Below are positions 1 through 12,496 of a DNA stretch of 64,000 bases, piece after piece (positions within the stretch are counted from its first letter, which is position 1; each line of letters starts with the position of its first letter). The notes below the pieces were generated by a model. The model was given only the letters and a program-made list of their open reading frames with translations, ran no database searches and was not told the origin of the DNA. The DNA is from Macrocystis pyrifera (taxonomy: Eukaryota > Sar > Phaeophyceae > Laminariales > Laminariaceae): assembly GCA_031763025.1 (NCBI GenBank), contig JASSKH010000007.1, positions 12,382,454 to 12,446,453 on the forward strand. Reading direction: 5' to 3'. The position numbers and the translations under genes were made by a program.

Positions 1-2915
1 TATTCCTTCAAGGACTGCAGCCCTGTTTCTACACAACTACACAGTCAAGTTATATCAGGTATTTTTTTTGTAACTTTTTGCCTCTCTTACGTATTCCTTT
101 GAGAACTGCTGTCCTTTTTGGGCTCAAACCACTCAATTTACATCGTTTGCGCCCCCGACGGGACTGCAGTCCTGAAGGGTTGAGCAAGTCCGAGAGTTGA
201 AGCTGCAATTTGGCCGGGTTTCACGACTATCTATTCGGTGGGTGCTGCTAGTTAGCCAACTATCTGACTTTGGTCAGGTTAAGTCGGCTCGCGAAGCCAG
301 CCAGTGCCCGGTCGACTTACCGACTTGAGTCAGGCAAGCGAAGCGAGCCAACTCGGTCCCACAGGGGACCCCGCCCAAAATAGTACGAAAATAGCCCGCG
401 TTCAACAATCCTTCCTATTATATTAACAAGTATGGAAACTCAATGAACCGGATAGTCGGCACCTCCGAGAAACGACGAACTCTTGATCCGAGTATTATTA
501 ACAACTATTTGGTGATGTGAGTTGTGCCGACCGGCAGCTCTAGCGAAAAGGGGTTTACTTCATTGTTCTCCGTCTGTGCTTTGATACACTCGGTGTGGGT
601 CTTGGTCTTCACGTGCACATACTACAGTAGTACTTGTCGCTGACTATAATCAGCAAGCGGCCCCAATAGGTACATTCTACGTACACATATATATCATGTA
701 GGGTATGTACCTGTCTACCCTGCAATACCAATGTGTATACCGAAGTATGCCATGTATATGTGGGCCTACCGTCTAACACGGGGGATAATATATCACACAC
801 CCCCCCTGGGATGAATTTCCGAGCCGAGCTTCTCCGAACCAAAAGGTGGATACACACAGGGATAAATATGGGCTTTGGAAGGGTATCGTCGAGATCCGTG
901 CTACGTGTAGGCGCGTCTCTTGGCGTTTGCGCTTTCCCCATTGCCGTGAAAATCAGCTTGGAAGTTCGTCCGAGGGTGTGTGTTGTATTATCACCCTAGT
1001 GTGATAAATACGGTGTCAGGTGTCAGGTATGTAGGTTGAAATACCGTGTGAACACGGTACCAGGTATCAGGTATGTAGGTTGAAATACCGCGGACCGGTT
1101 TGCATGTTTGCCTTTGTATGCAGCTTGAAATGCCACGTTTTCGTCGGGAAGGTGCCTATTGCGCACGCTGACTGTGGCCTACCCTGCTGGTGGATACGCT
1201 GGGGTTCGAATATTGGCCGATGTACTATACATATTGTGCAGAGTGCGTTTTTCTTTTAGCAGGAGTATTTTGTCATCTCCGAAAGTTCGAAAACGCGAGT
1301 TGGCTAAATTCGATAAAAATCGACGTGCACAAGAAACGCTGGAACTCTACATACGTTTGTACGATAAAAAATAAAAAGAAGGCGAGCAACGGGGGGGGGG
1401 AAGGGAAGACGCTTGTGATCATGATGACGACATTTCCTGACAGCCGCCAGGGGTAAAAACCAAGAGAGTAAAAGCTGATGAAGTGTACATGCATCTGCGA
1501 AAAACATTTTTGTACCCACTAGCAGAATTGCAGATGCATATTATGATGAAATATAAACATGTCGTTGGGTGGAAATAACTTTTTCGTGGAAAGACCACAT
1601 TCGTAGCGCCGATAAGCTGGCTCTTGACCAAATTTAACGATATTTCGCGCCTGTCTCAACAACGAAGCACGCGCCTCCAGCGCTTGCGGCAGCAGCAGCA
1701 GAAGTTTTAACATTTATCGTACAGCGCTAAGTACAGCAATGTTTCGCATAGAACCGTTTACGTACTTCCATGTATTACGTCGACTTTCGGAAGGAACCGC
1801 GAATACAAGACGAAACTGCGTTGCTTCAAGTTTCGAGCCCCCAACTACCCGGTACTCGTTAGTTAGAAATCAACTGGTCTGACCTGAACTGGCTCTCTGC
1901 AACCCTTCGGCAAGGCATGAGACAAGCAATCGTGAAAAGTCTCCATATCGGGGCAACATTTGATTTCCGAAGTAGAAGCCAGACATGATTTTTGGGATCG
2001 CCAACTATTCTAGCTAATTGAGTGACGTAGCAGGTATGTATATATGGATGAACCAACGCCTAATTTTGTCCCCATCTTCAGGTCTCTGTATGTACACTTA
2101 TTCTATGTCGTACGGGCAGTAGCCTACTATTGATAGATGTTGAAACACCTGTTGAATGGTTGTTGTTCGGTGTTCTTGATACTCTAATGTTGTTTCAACT
2201 CTGACTATTAATACAATCTTCCGAAATATTGAATTGTGTACCGAAATATTTTGTGTTGAGGAGACAACGAACCGAAAATACTGCGGGATCCGTTCGGCCA
2301 CGAGTTTCCTGATTTTGGCGGAGGGATCGGTACAAGTATTGTCCCACCAAAAATCTTTCTCCTTGTCGCAGGTAAAGTCGCCACAGCCGGGCAGAGATCG
2401 GTACGTATCATATGCCAGGTACAGCAGGTACAGCAGTACCTGGTGTCATATACGCAGTGAGACGTTTACGTACAAAGTTTTTTTCGTATTTTTTTGTGAA
2501 GTTAAGCTGGTCATTTTCGGTTTAAGAAAAGTGGTAAGGTTGCCTGTGATGCATAAATATGGAATAGCACCAAAACGATCCGTACTATATACTGTGGGCA
2601 CACAGTTTTTTTGTCGCCGCAGGAGTCCATATATTTGTTATTTTCGTGTCAGCTTTGTATGTAAGATACCCTGTGTGTGTCATATTGTACGTGGCGTGCG
2701 GGGGGGGGGGTGTGGCATGCTCGCGTTTTCCTCACAGAGGGATTCGATCCCTTCCTTCCTTTGACCCCTGGAAGGTTTTGCTGCGTCCACGGTTCGGGCA
2801 AAAAAAAACTTGGAAGTACGTGCTCTTGAATACTTTTTGCAGCGTGATTGATAGCTAAGGGCTACCAGGTACCGGTTATGACTCAGGAATGACGCGGGTC
2901 GTTTGACACGAGGAA
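1..2915. other. 5' flank, no gene recognised
   Basis: No reading frame here has recognisable domains or convincing coding character. I searched it for the missing 5' exon(s) of the EsV-1-7 gene at 3030, looking for a Cys-X4-Cys half repeat followed by P-x-Y/F-G and a donor site, and did not find one. The stretch holds a two-copy tandem repeat near 1011, two TACCWGGTA motifs (1058, 2863), a GGACTGCAG-type repeat at 14-24 and 161-175 that resembles the one at 37983, and an inverted pair of CCAGGTA/TACCTGG at 2414-2441. Confidence 0.5.
1011..1092. repeat. Two-copy tandem repeat, 44-bp unit
   Basis: The segment beginning at 1011 recurs at offset 44 (second copy from 1055). Both copies contain the shared core GGTATGTAGGTTGAAATACC with a few substitutions before it. 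It is intergenic and has no associated gene. Confidence 0.8.
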
Positions 2916-3029
2916 TCATCTCGTCATATCGTTTTCAACGTTGACCCCCTCCTCCTCCCCGTCCCTCCCCCGCCCCCTCTCTCCCTCCCCATCCAACTCC
3001 AACTCCCACCACGCTACCGACATCATCAG

Positions 3030-3380
3030 GGCCAGAAGGCCAAGTTCTGTTCTCTTCACAAATGGCCCTCCATGATAGACGTGCGAAGTCGGCGCTGCGC
3101 AGCGTCGGGCTGCAAGCGCCAGCCCAGCTACGGGTACGAGGGCAAGCGGGCTTGCTTCTGCGCGGCCCACAAGGCTCAGGGGATGGTGGATGTGGTGTCG
3201 CGGCGATGCGAAAAGGCTAACTGTCGACGGCGACCCCTTTACGGCTACGAGGTAATGGGCGGGGTACGCGAAAGAGGGGGGTGGAGGAAAGGGGAGGGGG
3301 TGGATGGGGATGTATCTAGGAGTGGGGGGGAGTAGGGGAGTGGAGGGAGTTGTGGTGTGGGAGAAGTGGCGGGGGGGACG

Positions 3381-3416
<36 letters not shown>

Positions 3417-6400
3417 CGAGGATAGTAGTTCTGCAACGTTGTTCGGTTCCCCTTTTCGTGTGGTGCTCGGCGGCCCGGCGCGACTTTGGAGAAAAAAAGA
3501 GGTCGACCGCGCTGTACTCACTTTTACGAAACACTTGTTTGTCGTGGACAACCCGTCGCCGTTTTCCCCGGGTGTGCGCGCCTAAACGCTGAACCGTCCT
3601 GCCCTGCTCGGTGTACGTCATACGCCCCGCTCGCTCCGCCCCACACCGCCCGCCCCCCCTCAGCCAGCCATGAATGGAGCGTATTTTTTAGTTTTCTAGC
3701 TTTCAACGCACTCAAGTGATATTTGTTTTGTTTTTCCGTCTGCAGATCAATAAATTTCCCCCCCTGCGCCCTGCATCTTACACTCCCCCCCCGCGCGCGC
3801 ACGCCTTCCCTCGCTCCTGCAACTCCTACGAACTTCTGCTGCGTTTGTGCTTTTACGCTTTCGCTTGGACGTATCACAACCCCAATACGAAACATGGCGA
3901 TCCCTTTCCCCCAGGGGCAGAAGTCGCAGTTCTGCAGCGCCCACAAGCAGGAGGGCCAGGTGGATGTGTGCAACCGGCGCTGCAAGCATCCGGGTTGCTC
4001 GAAGCGGCCCTGCTTCGGCCTGCCCGGGCAGCGGCCCTGCTTCTGCGGGACCCACCGCACCGCGGAGATGGTGGACGTGATTAGCCACAAGTGCGGTTAC
4101 CCCGGGTGCAGCCACCCGACGGGACACGAGGCCAATCGCGTGCGGTCCAAGTTCTGCGGTGCGTCGGTCGGTAGCTTGTTCGGTCGGTCGGTCTGTCGGT
4201 CTGCCGGTCGGTCGACTGGTTGGGCAAATGAGACGCGTCATGGTTCGCGAGGTGGTTCGCGTGTTAGTGTTGGCATCGCGTTGCTATGCCGCAGGGAGCG
4301 AGCACATGAGTGAGCGAATAGGCGTGTACTATAGCAGTGCGGGGGAAGTGATGAAAGGCGGGATAACGGAGACGGCGCTGGTTTCAACACACTTGACTAT
4401 ACCTTTGAACACATCCCAGCAGACCGTACAATGCAGTACCTTTGCAGTACTCTGTACGTTCTACTATTATGTAGATATGTACGAATACGAGTACGGGCAA
4501 GGGGGACAATCATCCAGGGCAAAAAAAAACGTACCGATAGATGCCACTGCCATTTGTGTTATCCCCACTCATGTCTGCGTTGTGTTTCCGAACGATAGCG
4601 GCGCAAGTCGAGTCAATTTCATGTGGCTACATCGTCTTTAGGGGGGAGAGGGGAGCTTTGCGTCGTGAAAACACTTGTGAGCGAAGAATACATACACCAA
4701 GTCGCTTGCGACGTTGCCTAGCCTAACACACCTGTCCTGTCCGTTTCCGCCCGCGCCGATGCAGACAAGCACAAGTCGGTAGGGCTAGCTGGCGCGTCGC
4801 TGCTCCAGCTCGCCGGCACCAACGTCACAGACTCCTCGGCTCCCGCGCGCACGGGACGGTCCCCAAGGAGTCAACAGGCAGACGTCAAGCCGCCGACGAG
4901 CGACGCGTACGGGGACCCGTGGAATAGCGACCCTGGGTCGATTTTCCCGCTCGGGAACAGGCGTTACCGCGAAGAGCCGTTGCCTGGGCAGACTCTGCCC
5001 GGTGCCGTTGCTGGCGGCGCCGGCAACGACGCCGGACCCCCCGCCCCCCCGGCGCCGCGCAAGCTACACCGCTCCGCAGTCGTCGTCGCTCTTGGTGCCG
5101 GGGGCGCCGTTCTTACCCGATGCTCCCCGGGAAGCACCGAAGCGCAGGGCCACCATCTCCGACGCTAGCGTTCTCCCTTCCTTGCATTCTCTCCTCTACG
5201 ATGTCCCTCGGAGCCACCTCAAGCGGCCGCGCGACGGGGAATACCTCGCGACGGCGGCGGTGTCCGCGGCGTATATGGAGGTGGACGCGCCGCGGACTTC
5301 TGGCCCCCCGCCGGCCGTGCCCCGACAGCGCTCCGGCCTTGCCCGCTCCGTGTTCGGAGCGGGCCGGTTTGGCGGCGGACGGAGGCCAGGTAACGGGGGC
5401 GGCAGCGGCGCTGGTGGTGGTGGTCGTGGTGATGGTGGCGGCGGCGCGAGCGGGGGTGGGGACGCAACAAGTAACTCAGCAGGGAGCGAGGCCAGCGGAA
5501 AGGGTGGTTCGGGTGTTGCCGTCGCCTCCGCCGCCGCATCGGGACAGTCCAGGCCGTCGACCAGGACAAAGATGCTCTTCTCTGGACCGGCGAGAGGAAC
5601 CCAGGGCGAATGGGGAACGGAGGGGCATGCTTGGAATCAGAACAAGAACCAAGGTCAGAACCAAACCCAAAACCAGACCCAACACCTAGACCAAAATCAG
5701 AACCAGAGCGAGAGCCAGAGCCAGGACCAGGTCCGAAGCAAGGGTCAGAACCAGAGCCAAGGCCAGAGCCAAAACCAGAGCCAAAGCCAGAGCCAGAGCC
5801 CAGGCGCCGTCGGATACCTCATGTCGTCCCCCGCACCGGACTGGAGGCAGTCCGGCCTGTCGTCCCTCGGGAGGGCCGCATCGTTCGACGAAGCCAGGGA
5901 GGCGGTGGGCAGGAACGGACTCGACGCAGCGAACCCCGGCAAGCCTCGGCGCGCGTCAGCATTCGTGAACCATGGCAGCGCCCTTCCTCCGGTGGTGACG
6001 GAGATGGGGAGGAGGGACTCCGCGGTAGAGCAGCGTGCGGCGGTGCCGGCGGTGGGGAAGCACGTGCCCCACTACAGCGACCTCCTATCGGCCAAGATGC
6101 CTTCAAAGTCGGTGACCGCGTTCGCCCGCGGCAACAGCACGAGCCTCCCGTTCACCTGTGGAAGGCCGCTGTTCGACGCGAAGGCTGGAAGCCAGGAGGA
6201 GGAAGGGACGGGGTCAGGATCGGGGTCGGGGACCGGGGGGGGGGGGCGGAGAGAACCTCGTCGACATGCCGCCCCGTCCGGCAGCAGCAGCAGCAGCACG
6301 GCACTGTGGAAGCGATCTTCTCCCGATGAGTGGCGCTCTTCCGACGAAGGGGCAGCGCAGTCCGACGGCAGGCCGGCGGGACGGGCCGCGAGAATGTTTC

Positions 6401-8142
6401 ACGTCATGCCGGCGACGGCGGCCTACGGTACGGATCTGGCGCCACGCCCGCGCGATGAAACCTCGCCCGTGACGGCGTCGCTGTCGGAGAGGTTCGGCTG
6501 GAAATGCCCGCCGCGTGCGGCGGAGGAGGTGCCGGGGCGAAGCGGGTGGGAGCGGCAGAACGAGGTCGAACAGGAAGCGCCGCCCGGGCGGGAGGCGTCC
6601 GCTTCGTCGGCCTCGCCGACAAGTTCTGAGGCTAAGCGGGCATCGACGGCGAATGAACAGGAGCAGGAGCAGCCGCAGGAGGGTAAGGAGGGCAGCCGGC
6701 GTTGGTCCGTCATGAAACAATCGCCGTCGTCGGCGATGGCTTCATCGTCGCCGCCTCCGCTCGAACAGGAGGGCGCCCCTTCCATGTTCGTGGCCGCGTG
6801 GGGTGCGACGCCCGAGGAAGATAGCAACGGAGACGCCGTCCGAGAAGAGGCGGACGCGGCGGACGACTCGACAACGGGAAACGGGCCGAGTACGGCGATG
6901 GCGATGCATGGTGGTGACAGTGGCGGCGGCGGGGAACATGCACCGCCGGGGCGAACGCCACCAAGACGCGGCCAGATGATTTGGCAGGCGCCACCTGGAA
7001 GAGCGGGTTCGAACGGGCAGTCGACGGGGCCTCCGGCGCGGCGGTGGTCTGCTCTTGACCAGCCGCCGGCCATGTTGGATCGTCAGCGCGGAAATCCGGG
7101 GAGCTCATACGTCCCTTCGTGGGACTCGGCGACGACGAGCGAGGAAGAGCCAGGAGAGGCACCGGCTCCGTGCCAGGGGGCGAACACGGCCTGCGGCAGT
7201 ACGTCTATTTGGGGCGCTCGACACGCCGCAGCTTTCGGCGGCGGTGGAAGGGGGAGCGAGAGGGAGGACAAGCGGGACGAGCACCTGGGCGGGCGACCGC
7301 CACGGTCCATGATGTCCTCAGCGTCGCCCCCTGAAGCGCGGGGACTGAACGGGCGTGTGGCGCAACCGCAGCGGCGCTGGTCATTCCAGGGCCACTCACC
7401 CTCGGCGCCGGTTTCGTCCGATCAGCGAAGAGCGCGCACGAGCTCTTTCGTCGGTGCGTGGGGCGCGCCAAGCGAGGAGGGAGCGCCGGAAGAGCCGCCC
7501 TTCGCCCGCGCAGAGACGAGCCCTTGCGCCGCCTTCGACCCCGAAAAAAGCAAGGCTAGACGATGCTCGGTGGCGTGTGCGCCGACTGCCGGGGGTCGGC
7601 AGGGCACGCCGTCCGATCAGAGCGAAGGGGTAATGAGGCCGCCGATGTCTCGCCGCGGCTCTGTCGCTGCCGCGCCGGCGAAAAGAATACCCGCGGAGGA
7701 GTACACGGAGCCTACGGCGACGGCGCAAGGGAGGCAGCGGCGCCGCGGGTCAGTTATGGAACCGGGATCGGGCGCGTTTTCTTCGTCGCCGTTGTCGTCG
7801 CTGCCACCGCCGCCGGTGGGAGACGAGGACGGGGAAGAGGAGCAGGTTCACCAGAGAGGTTCGGCTATGGGTGGAGAGCAGCAGTACCCCGCGGCGTCGC
7901 GGGAGGACGCCGAGAGGCGCGGGCGTCGCAGCTCCATGGTGCTGCCGCCGGCGGGCGAGTGCTCGGCCGAAACAGAGCGGGGCATGTCGCCAGCCGAGGA
8001 CGAGCGGTACCCACAGGTGCAGCAACGGATGCACGGCTTCCGCTTCGGGCGGGGCGCAGTGGGGATGCCGCCGTCAATCCGGCGGCCGGCTGTCGGGGAG
8101 AGGGGAATGGCTGACCTCCCAGGTGCCGCAAGGCGATGCTAA
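3030..8142 (+). CDS. EsV-1-7 repeat protein with long disordered tail (5' partial)
   Basis: Three exons are visible: 3030-3251 (phase 0, donor gtaatg), 3915-4158 (donor gtgcgt, phase 1) and 4765-8142 (stop taa). The first two exons and the start of the third encode consecutive Cys-X4-Cys...Cys-X2-His units: a C-terminal half repeat (FCSLH), three full units (FCAAH, FCSAH, FCGTH) and a final unit completed across the second splice by FC|DKH. The spacing between the second and third Cys is 15 in every unit. This is the EsV-1-7 domain; in Ectocarpus the IMM protein of this family controls basal cell fate, but the molecular function is unknown. Exon 1 starts inside a repeat behind a pyrimidine-rich acceptor, so upstream exon(s) are missing. 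The tail is low complexity: Gln/Asn-Gln run (about 5635-5800), Gly/Ser runs, KRPR near 5222, and about ten R-R-x-S/T motifs. A frame change is needed between 4789 and 5168. The domain call is firm; the start and role are unknown. Confidence 0.85.
3384..3416 (+). repeat. Poly(dG) tract, 33 nt
   Basis: An uninterrupted run of 33 G in the first visible intron of the EsV-1-7 gene. It is one of about fifteen long G/C homopolymers in the window and creates spurious Gly/Pro-rich reading frames. Confidence 0.95.
4164..4220 (+). repeat. GGTC-type microsatellite
   Basis: Imperfect GGTC/GGTCT repeats just downstream of the 4159 donor, within the intron. A related CTGT/CTGC-rich stretch lies at 21255-21375. 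Confidence 0.7.
6691..7485 (+). other. Repeated RRWS...FVxAWG module in the tail
   Basis: Three diverged copies of one module follow each other in the disordered tail: R-R-W-S followed 30-60 residues later by an S-x-F/Y-V-x-x-W segment and an acidic E-E cluster. The copies are at about 6697-6830, 7036-7150 and 7369-7480. Simpler R-R-x-S sites continue to about 7930 (RRCS, RRGS twice, RRSS). R-R-x-S is the known consensus of basophilic kinases such as PKA; that these sites are phosphorylated is inference. Confidence 0.6.
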
Positions 8143-9256
8143 AGGTCAACGCCTCTGCATGATCCGCTGGTAGTTGGAGACTGTCGTGGGCAGGGTTTTT
8201 CATGTAGTTTGTACTTTCGTTTTCATTTTTTTTTCATTTTGGCGAACGCGATGTTTTCTAAAGGAGGCTGCGGGCTGTTGTTTCAGTTGTTGGGTTTTCC
8301 TGTACTCCCCCCCCCCCCCCCCCCCCCCTGATTGTTTTTAAGCGAGTTGTCCAGGGTTGCATCTGGATGGTTCGTTCGTATTTTTTTCCAGACGAGCGAC
8401 TTGTCTCTCTCTTTTATTTTTTTGTTTTTCTTCGTGTACTTATCTGTGCGCTGCTCGAACTGGTGCCTTGCGCATGGGCTGACCTCGAGCGTGTGTGCCT
8501 CCGTGTATCGGGGGCTTGTGATGAATGTAACTTGTGTGCGTGTTTTTTTTCCACTAGCTTTTCCCGCTGGACCCCCCCCCCCCCCCCACCTCCCTCTGCT
8601 TTTTAGACGTTCGCGACCTCTGCATCTTTTTTCTGTCGTTGTCGTTGTTTTCCCGGGGATGCTGAAGCCAGTAAGTATACTTGTGTTGTAGCTCGTAACC
8701 GATGGGATGCGTAGTAATTGGCTTTACGCGCCCCCGAATTGTAAATACCGTTTCGCTTGATCGTTTTCGGCGTTGTTTTCTGGTGGTACACGTAGTTCAA
8801 GCGGCGGTACGCTGCATCCTCCGTTTTTTTTTCTTCTACCGCGGCCCGTTTCGCTAGCGTTTTGTTATTATCTTTTTAGACGAAAAAAAGGCCACAGACA
8901 CTATGTAGTTTACGCAAAGCCGTACGACAAACTTATATCGACTGGTTGATTTGGTTTAGAGTGGGTAAAAGGGTCTGTGTGCCGTAACATATGTTGTGTT
9001 ACGAGGGAAAGGGTGGGGGGGACCTGTCCTCTTCTGATTTAGGTGGGAAGCGTTTATTTTTCGAGGTCGTCCGTTTATTGTGTGAGCCTGCTCCGTTTCG
9101 CAGCTACCAGGTATATTATAGTACAGTAGACAAACGGGCGATATTGGTGCGGTGCGTGTTTATCTGTGCTTGTTAGCACAGGTCGCCGGTGCCGGTCAGA
9201 GTGAAACGTTAACAAAGACGGTCGACTACAGGAGAGGGAGGGGGGCGGGAGGGGGG

Positions 9257-9294
<38 letters not shown>

Positions 9295-12200
9295 TTTCAT
9301 ACCCACCCGTAGTTTGCGATTGGCCTGTTCGTTTGGAGGAAAATACTTGATTGGTTGATAAAAGATAAGACGTGTGGATGGCGGTGTTATCTTTCGTGTG
9401 GTGACGCCACGCCATCATCGATTCCGGTTACGTCTCTTCTCTGTCTGTACATATATAAAGCATCCACTCTTGTACGCACTGCTGATGATGCTTGCTGCCG
9501 TTACTGCATTGGTTGATATTATAGCTGTGTTGCCGCAGCAACAGCAGCAACAGTCGCTTCTACAAGAGTAGGTCTTGCAATGTCCTGTTTTTTTTTAGGA
9601 GAAATCTCGCCGTTGGAGTGATTAGGTTGGGTATGCTCGGCAGCATGCTCCGCACGGCAGGGAGAGAGGCGATGCGGCGTGAGAGCAGTAAAATAGTAGC
9701 CTGCGAAGATGAGAGAGGCAAATATTGATGAATGAATGCTTTGCAACGTTTTTTTGCTGGTAGGACTTTGCTGCTGCCCCCTTTTCTTGTGGAAGGCCAC
9801 GAGTGAGTGGTTACTGCTTGCCTGCTGCTTCAGTCTGTATACTGCAGCAGTTTTAGTTTCCGTTGTTGGTGGTTGCCGTCGTGCTTGCCTAGATGTTTCT
9901 CCACATACATGATACATACGGTACTTGATACCTAAGGTTGTTGGCTCGTTGGACGTGCGATTAGCCGCAGCCGCCTCAGCCCGTAGTCTGTTCGTGCGCT
10001 GCTGCCGTTATGTAGAATATATACCTGGTGATTTTTCCCACTACTTAATATACGCCGTGGGCAGCGCGTGTACGTACGGTGGTAAGACGTCTCGAGATAC
10101 GAAAGTACCACACTCAATCAATCGTGGGTTGCTCGTGTTGTGACAGAACGCTCGTTTTTCCCTCTTATACCAACCGCATACCGTTCGTTGCGATTGTTTT
10201 TTTGTTTTAAGTACCATGGTAACCAATTCGCTTGCGATAGAGAGCAAATCGAATCTGAGCGAAGATCGCGGGATAGCGGCAAGCAGCAACTGAAAACCGC
10301 GATTCGTACGGGTATAATAATAAAAGAGCGGCGGGATTACTCGGTCTTGAGTTAGGGCTCTGTTGTCGTCGTCTTCTCCCTAATGGGCTGCGTACCAGTA
10401 CATACACCAACGGGCCGTGAGCTGCATAGCTCTAATTGATTCGGGTAGGGAGGGAAGAAGAGAGGGGGGAGTTTAGTTTGCACATGAGGCAGCACACAAA
10501 GAAAGAGACACGAGTGGGTGTCTCATTTTTTGCTTCCTATATACGTACTGCTGGCTTGCATGCGGTGCTTACTAATCAGAGGTAACAAAGCTTGGTAATT
10601 TTGGGGGATGGTTGTTGTTCATGAACCCCTGTTGACAGCAAGGTATCATACGCCGCGATTTTAGTAGTAGTAGCACTGGGCTCTTACTTATTTATTTCGT
10701 GTGTATGCATCTCGCGTGATCTAGTGTTACGTTTGCGTCATTGGCGATGAGAATCGGCAGCTCACGCCAGACAACCGGCTCGCAAAACACTGCCTGCCGC
10801 CGCCAGCATCAATTACTTGCATGCACTGAGATACAGACGTTTCGTGCCCGCATTTTTTTTTGGAGTTTTCGTTAGGATGGGATGACAATCCGTTTTCGAC
10901 GCCAACTGGGGCAATATCACAGACGACGTTGTCAACGGGAAGTCGGTGTCTCCATACATCAAGCTGATACTATTTGATGACGATTGGTGGGGCACGTAAA
11001 AGGCCCCGACGATGTGCTTCAAATCGGGATTCTCACTTGCATGTAGACGGTGAGGGCAGAGATAAAGCTACATTGCAGCCGTATATATGCTACATTTGTT
11101 TCAACTCGCACACAGCAAACCCTTCGCCCCGTCTGCAACTATTTTACACACCGTATACAGAACAGCCTCGATACTCGTTAAACTGGAACAGAAGGTTATG
11201 AGCCTCGAATATTGATCTGTACATTTTGGTCCTCTCCAGTACATGTAACTTTTATTACCTGGTATAGGTTTTCCGTCAATACTAAAATCTCAAACCACTA
11301 ATGGAAATTGACCCCCTTTCTTGACGCGAATCATTTACCGCGATTTGCAACACATTTTCTCTATCCAGCGCCTACCAAGACTGACTCACGAAAAAGTTGC
11401 ATGAACCGGCGGAACATTTCCTTCGATGGTGCGGCCACGACCAAGGGTAGTTGAGACATAGACACGTAGTTTTTGCCAACAAGCCCAACTCCCCCCCGTA
11501 CCGTGTGGACGGTGGAACGCCACAATTCCGCTCGAGAGGGTTTTTAAGAGCTATTTTAGCCCCCTCTTGGGACTTCATATGCTAGGAAAAATGTTGGTGA
11601 CAATGGACGACTACTACAGCAACGGCCACTTCGTGATTGATGGGGGTGTAACAAATCGGTGTCCGAGTTACAGCGCAAGATATCACACGGCACGGACGCA
11701 ACATGGTCCTGCCCGTATACTGCTGGGCGCTCATGCCGATCCTGCACGGTTGGTATGATAACAGCACAGTTGATGTCGTTTGATCGCTTCCTCGGGGTTC
11801 CAAACTTAACAGGCCGCCTGGCACGTATATGTATCGGGAATCATACTCTTATGAGTTTTACTGCTGTTGTATTACCTCGTTATATTGTACTTCGAAGTGT
11901 ACGTACGATCTCGAACGTCATGGGTCAGGGCGTTTGACACTGTGCCATCATTCACTACCTGGTGCCTCGAGGCCACGACCATTTCTCACAGAGACAGAAG
12001 AGCCTCGATGCTCGACAAGGCACCCCACGAGATGGGGATTGGGACAATCGATTGGCGCATGCAGTCGGTCTGTCTGTCGGCTGTCGGTACTCGTGACGTG
12101 AAGGTTGGGCGCAAAACGCTGAAAATATCCCGTTAACACTAAAAAAACTCAAGCTTGAGAATGAAAGTGCTAAAAAAAACAGATTTTGCTCGAAAATGTG

Positions 12201-12490
12201 TTGTAATAAATAGTGCTCTGAGTTGTAACTATTAATACTGTAACACAGGAAACCTCCTCAAAATTCGCTCGTGTTGTTTTTTATCACTGGCGAGGGAAAA
12301 CGAAAGAGTAAACTCTCAAGATTTGGTGCATAAAAGCTACCTGGTTTTGTTTGTGCCACAAATGTACTACTTCATAATATACAATTTGCTGCATGAGAGC
12401 TCATCTTATAATTTATTCATGTATTACGTAGCGCATCTGCCTTGTATTTGTTGCACGAATGCTTCGCGGTAGGGCGGGGAAGACATGGCA
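8143..12490. other. 3' flank and intergenic DNA, no gene seen
   Basis: The first part is probably the 3' UTR of the EsV-1-7 gene; the polyadenylation site could not be placed. It contains poly(dC) tracts at 8307-8328 and 8573-8587, a GA microsatellite at 9258-9293, a short CAG-rich stretch at 9532-9553, and TACCWGGTA motifs at 9105 and 11256. Reading frames here look like chance frames. Confidence 0.6.
9258..9293 (+). repeat. (GA)n microsatellite
   Basis: About 17 GA dinucleotides with one interruption, preceded by a G-rich stretch. Confidence 0.9.
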
Positions 12491-12496
12491 TTTTTC

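Larger units (their letters stand above)
3072..4774 (+). other. EsV-1-7 Cys-His repeat block
   Basis: Introns fall at the same place in successive repeats. The exon junction after Y-G-Y-E is phase 0 and the next exon opens with G-Q-K-x-x-F-C-S; exon 3030-3251 opens in exactly the same way. Each internal exon therefore carries the back half of one repeat, one full repeat and the front half of the next. The last repeat is split by a phase-1 intron instead. This suggests growth by exon duplication, not by duplication of whole repeats. Confidence 0.75.

Noticed and set aside
3245-3436. Pro-rich reading frame opposite the EsV-1-7 gene
   Set aside because: It is the translation of the 33-nt G tract and C-rich intron sequence.
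3030-4774. EsV-1-7 repeats as evidence of an inserted phaeovirus
   Set aside because: The domain is named after EsV-1, but this gene has several long spliceosomal introns and a host-like setting, and no viral core gene was seen nearby.
9519-9917. 132-codon minus-strand frame in the intergenic region
   Set aside because: Low-complexity Gln/Ser/Ala composition derived from CAG-rich DNA, with no splice context or recognisable motif.
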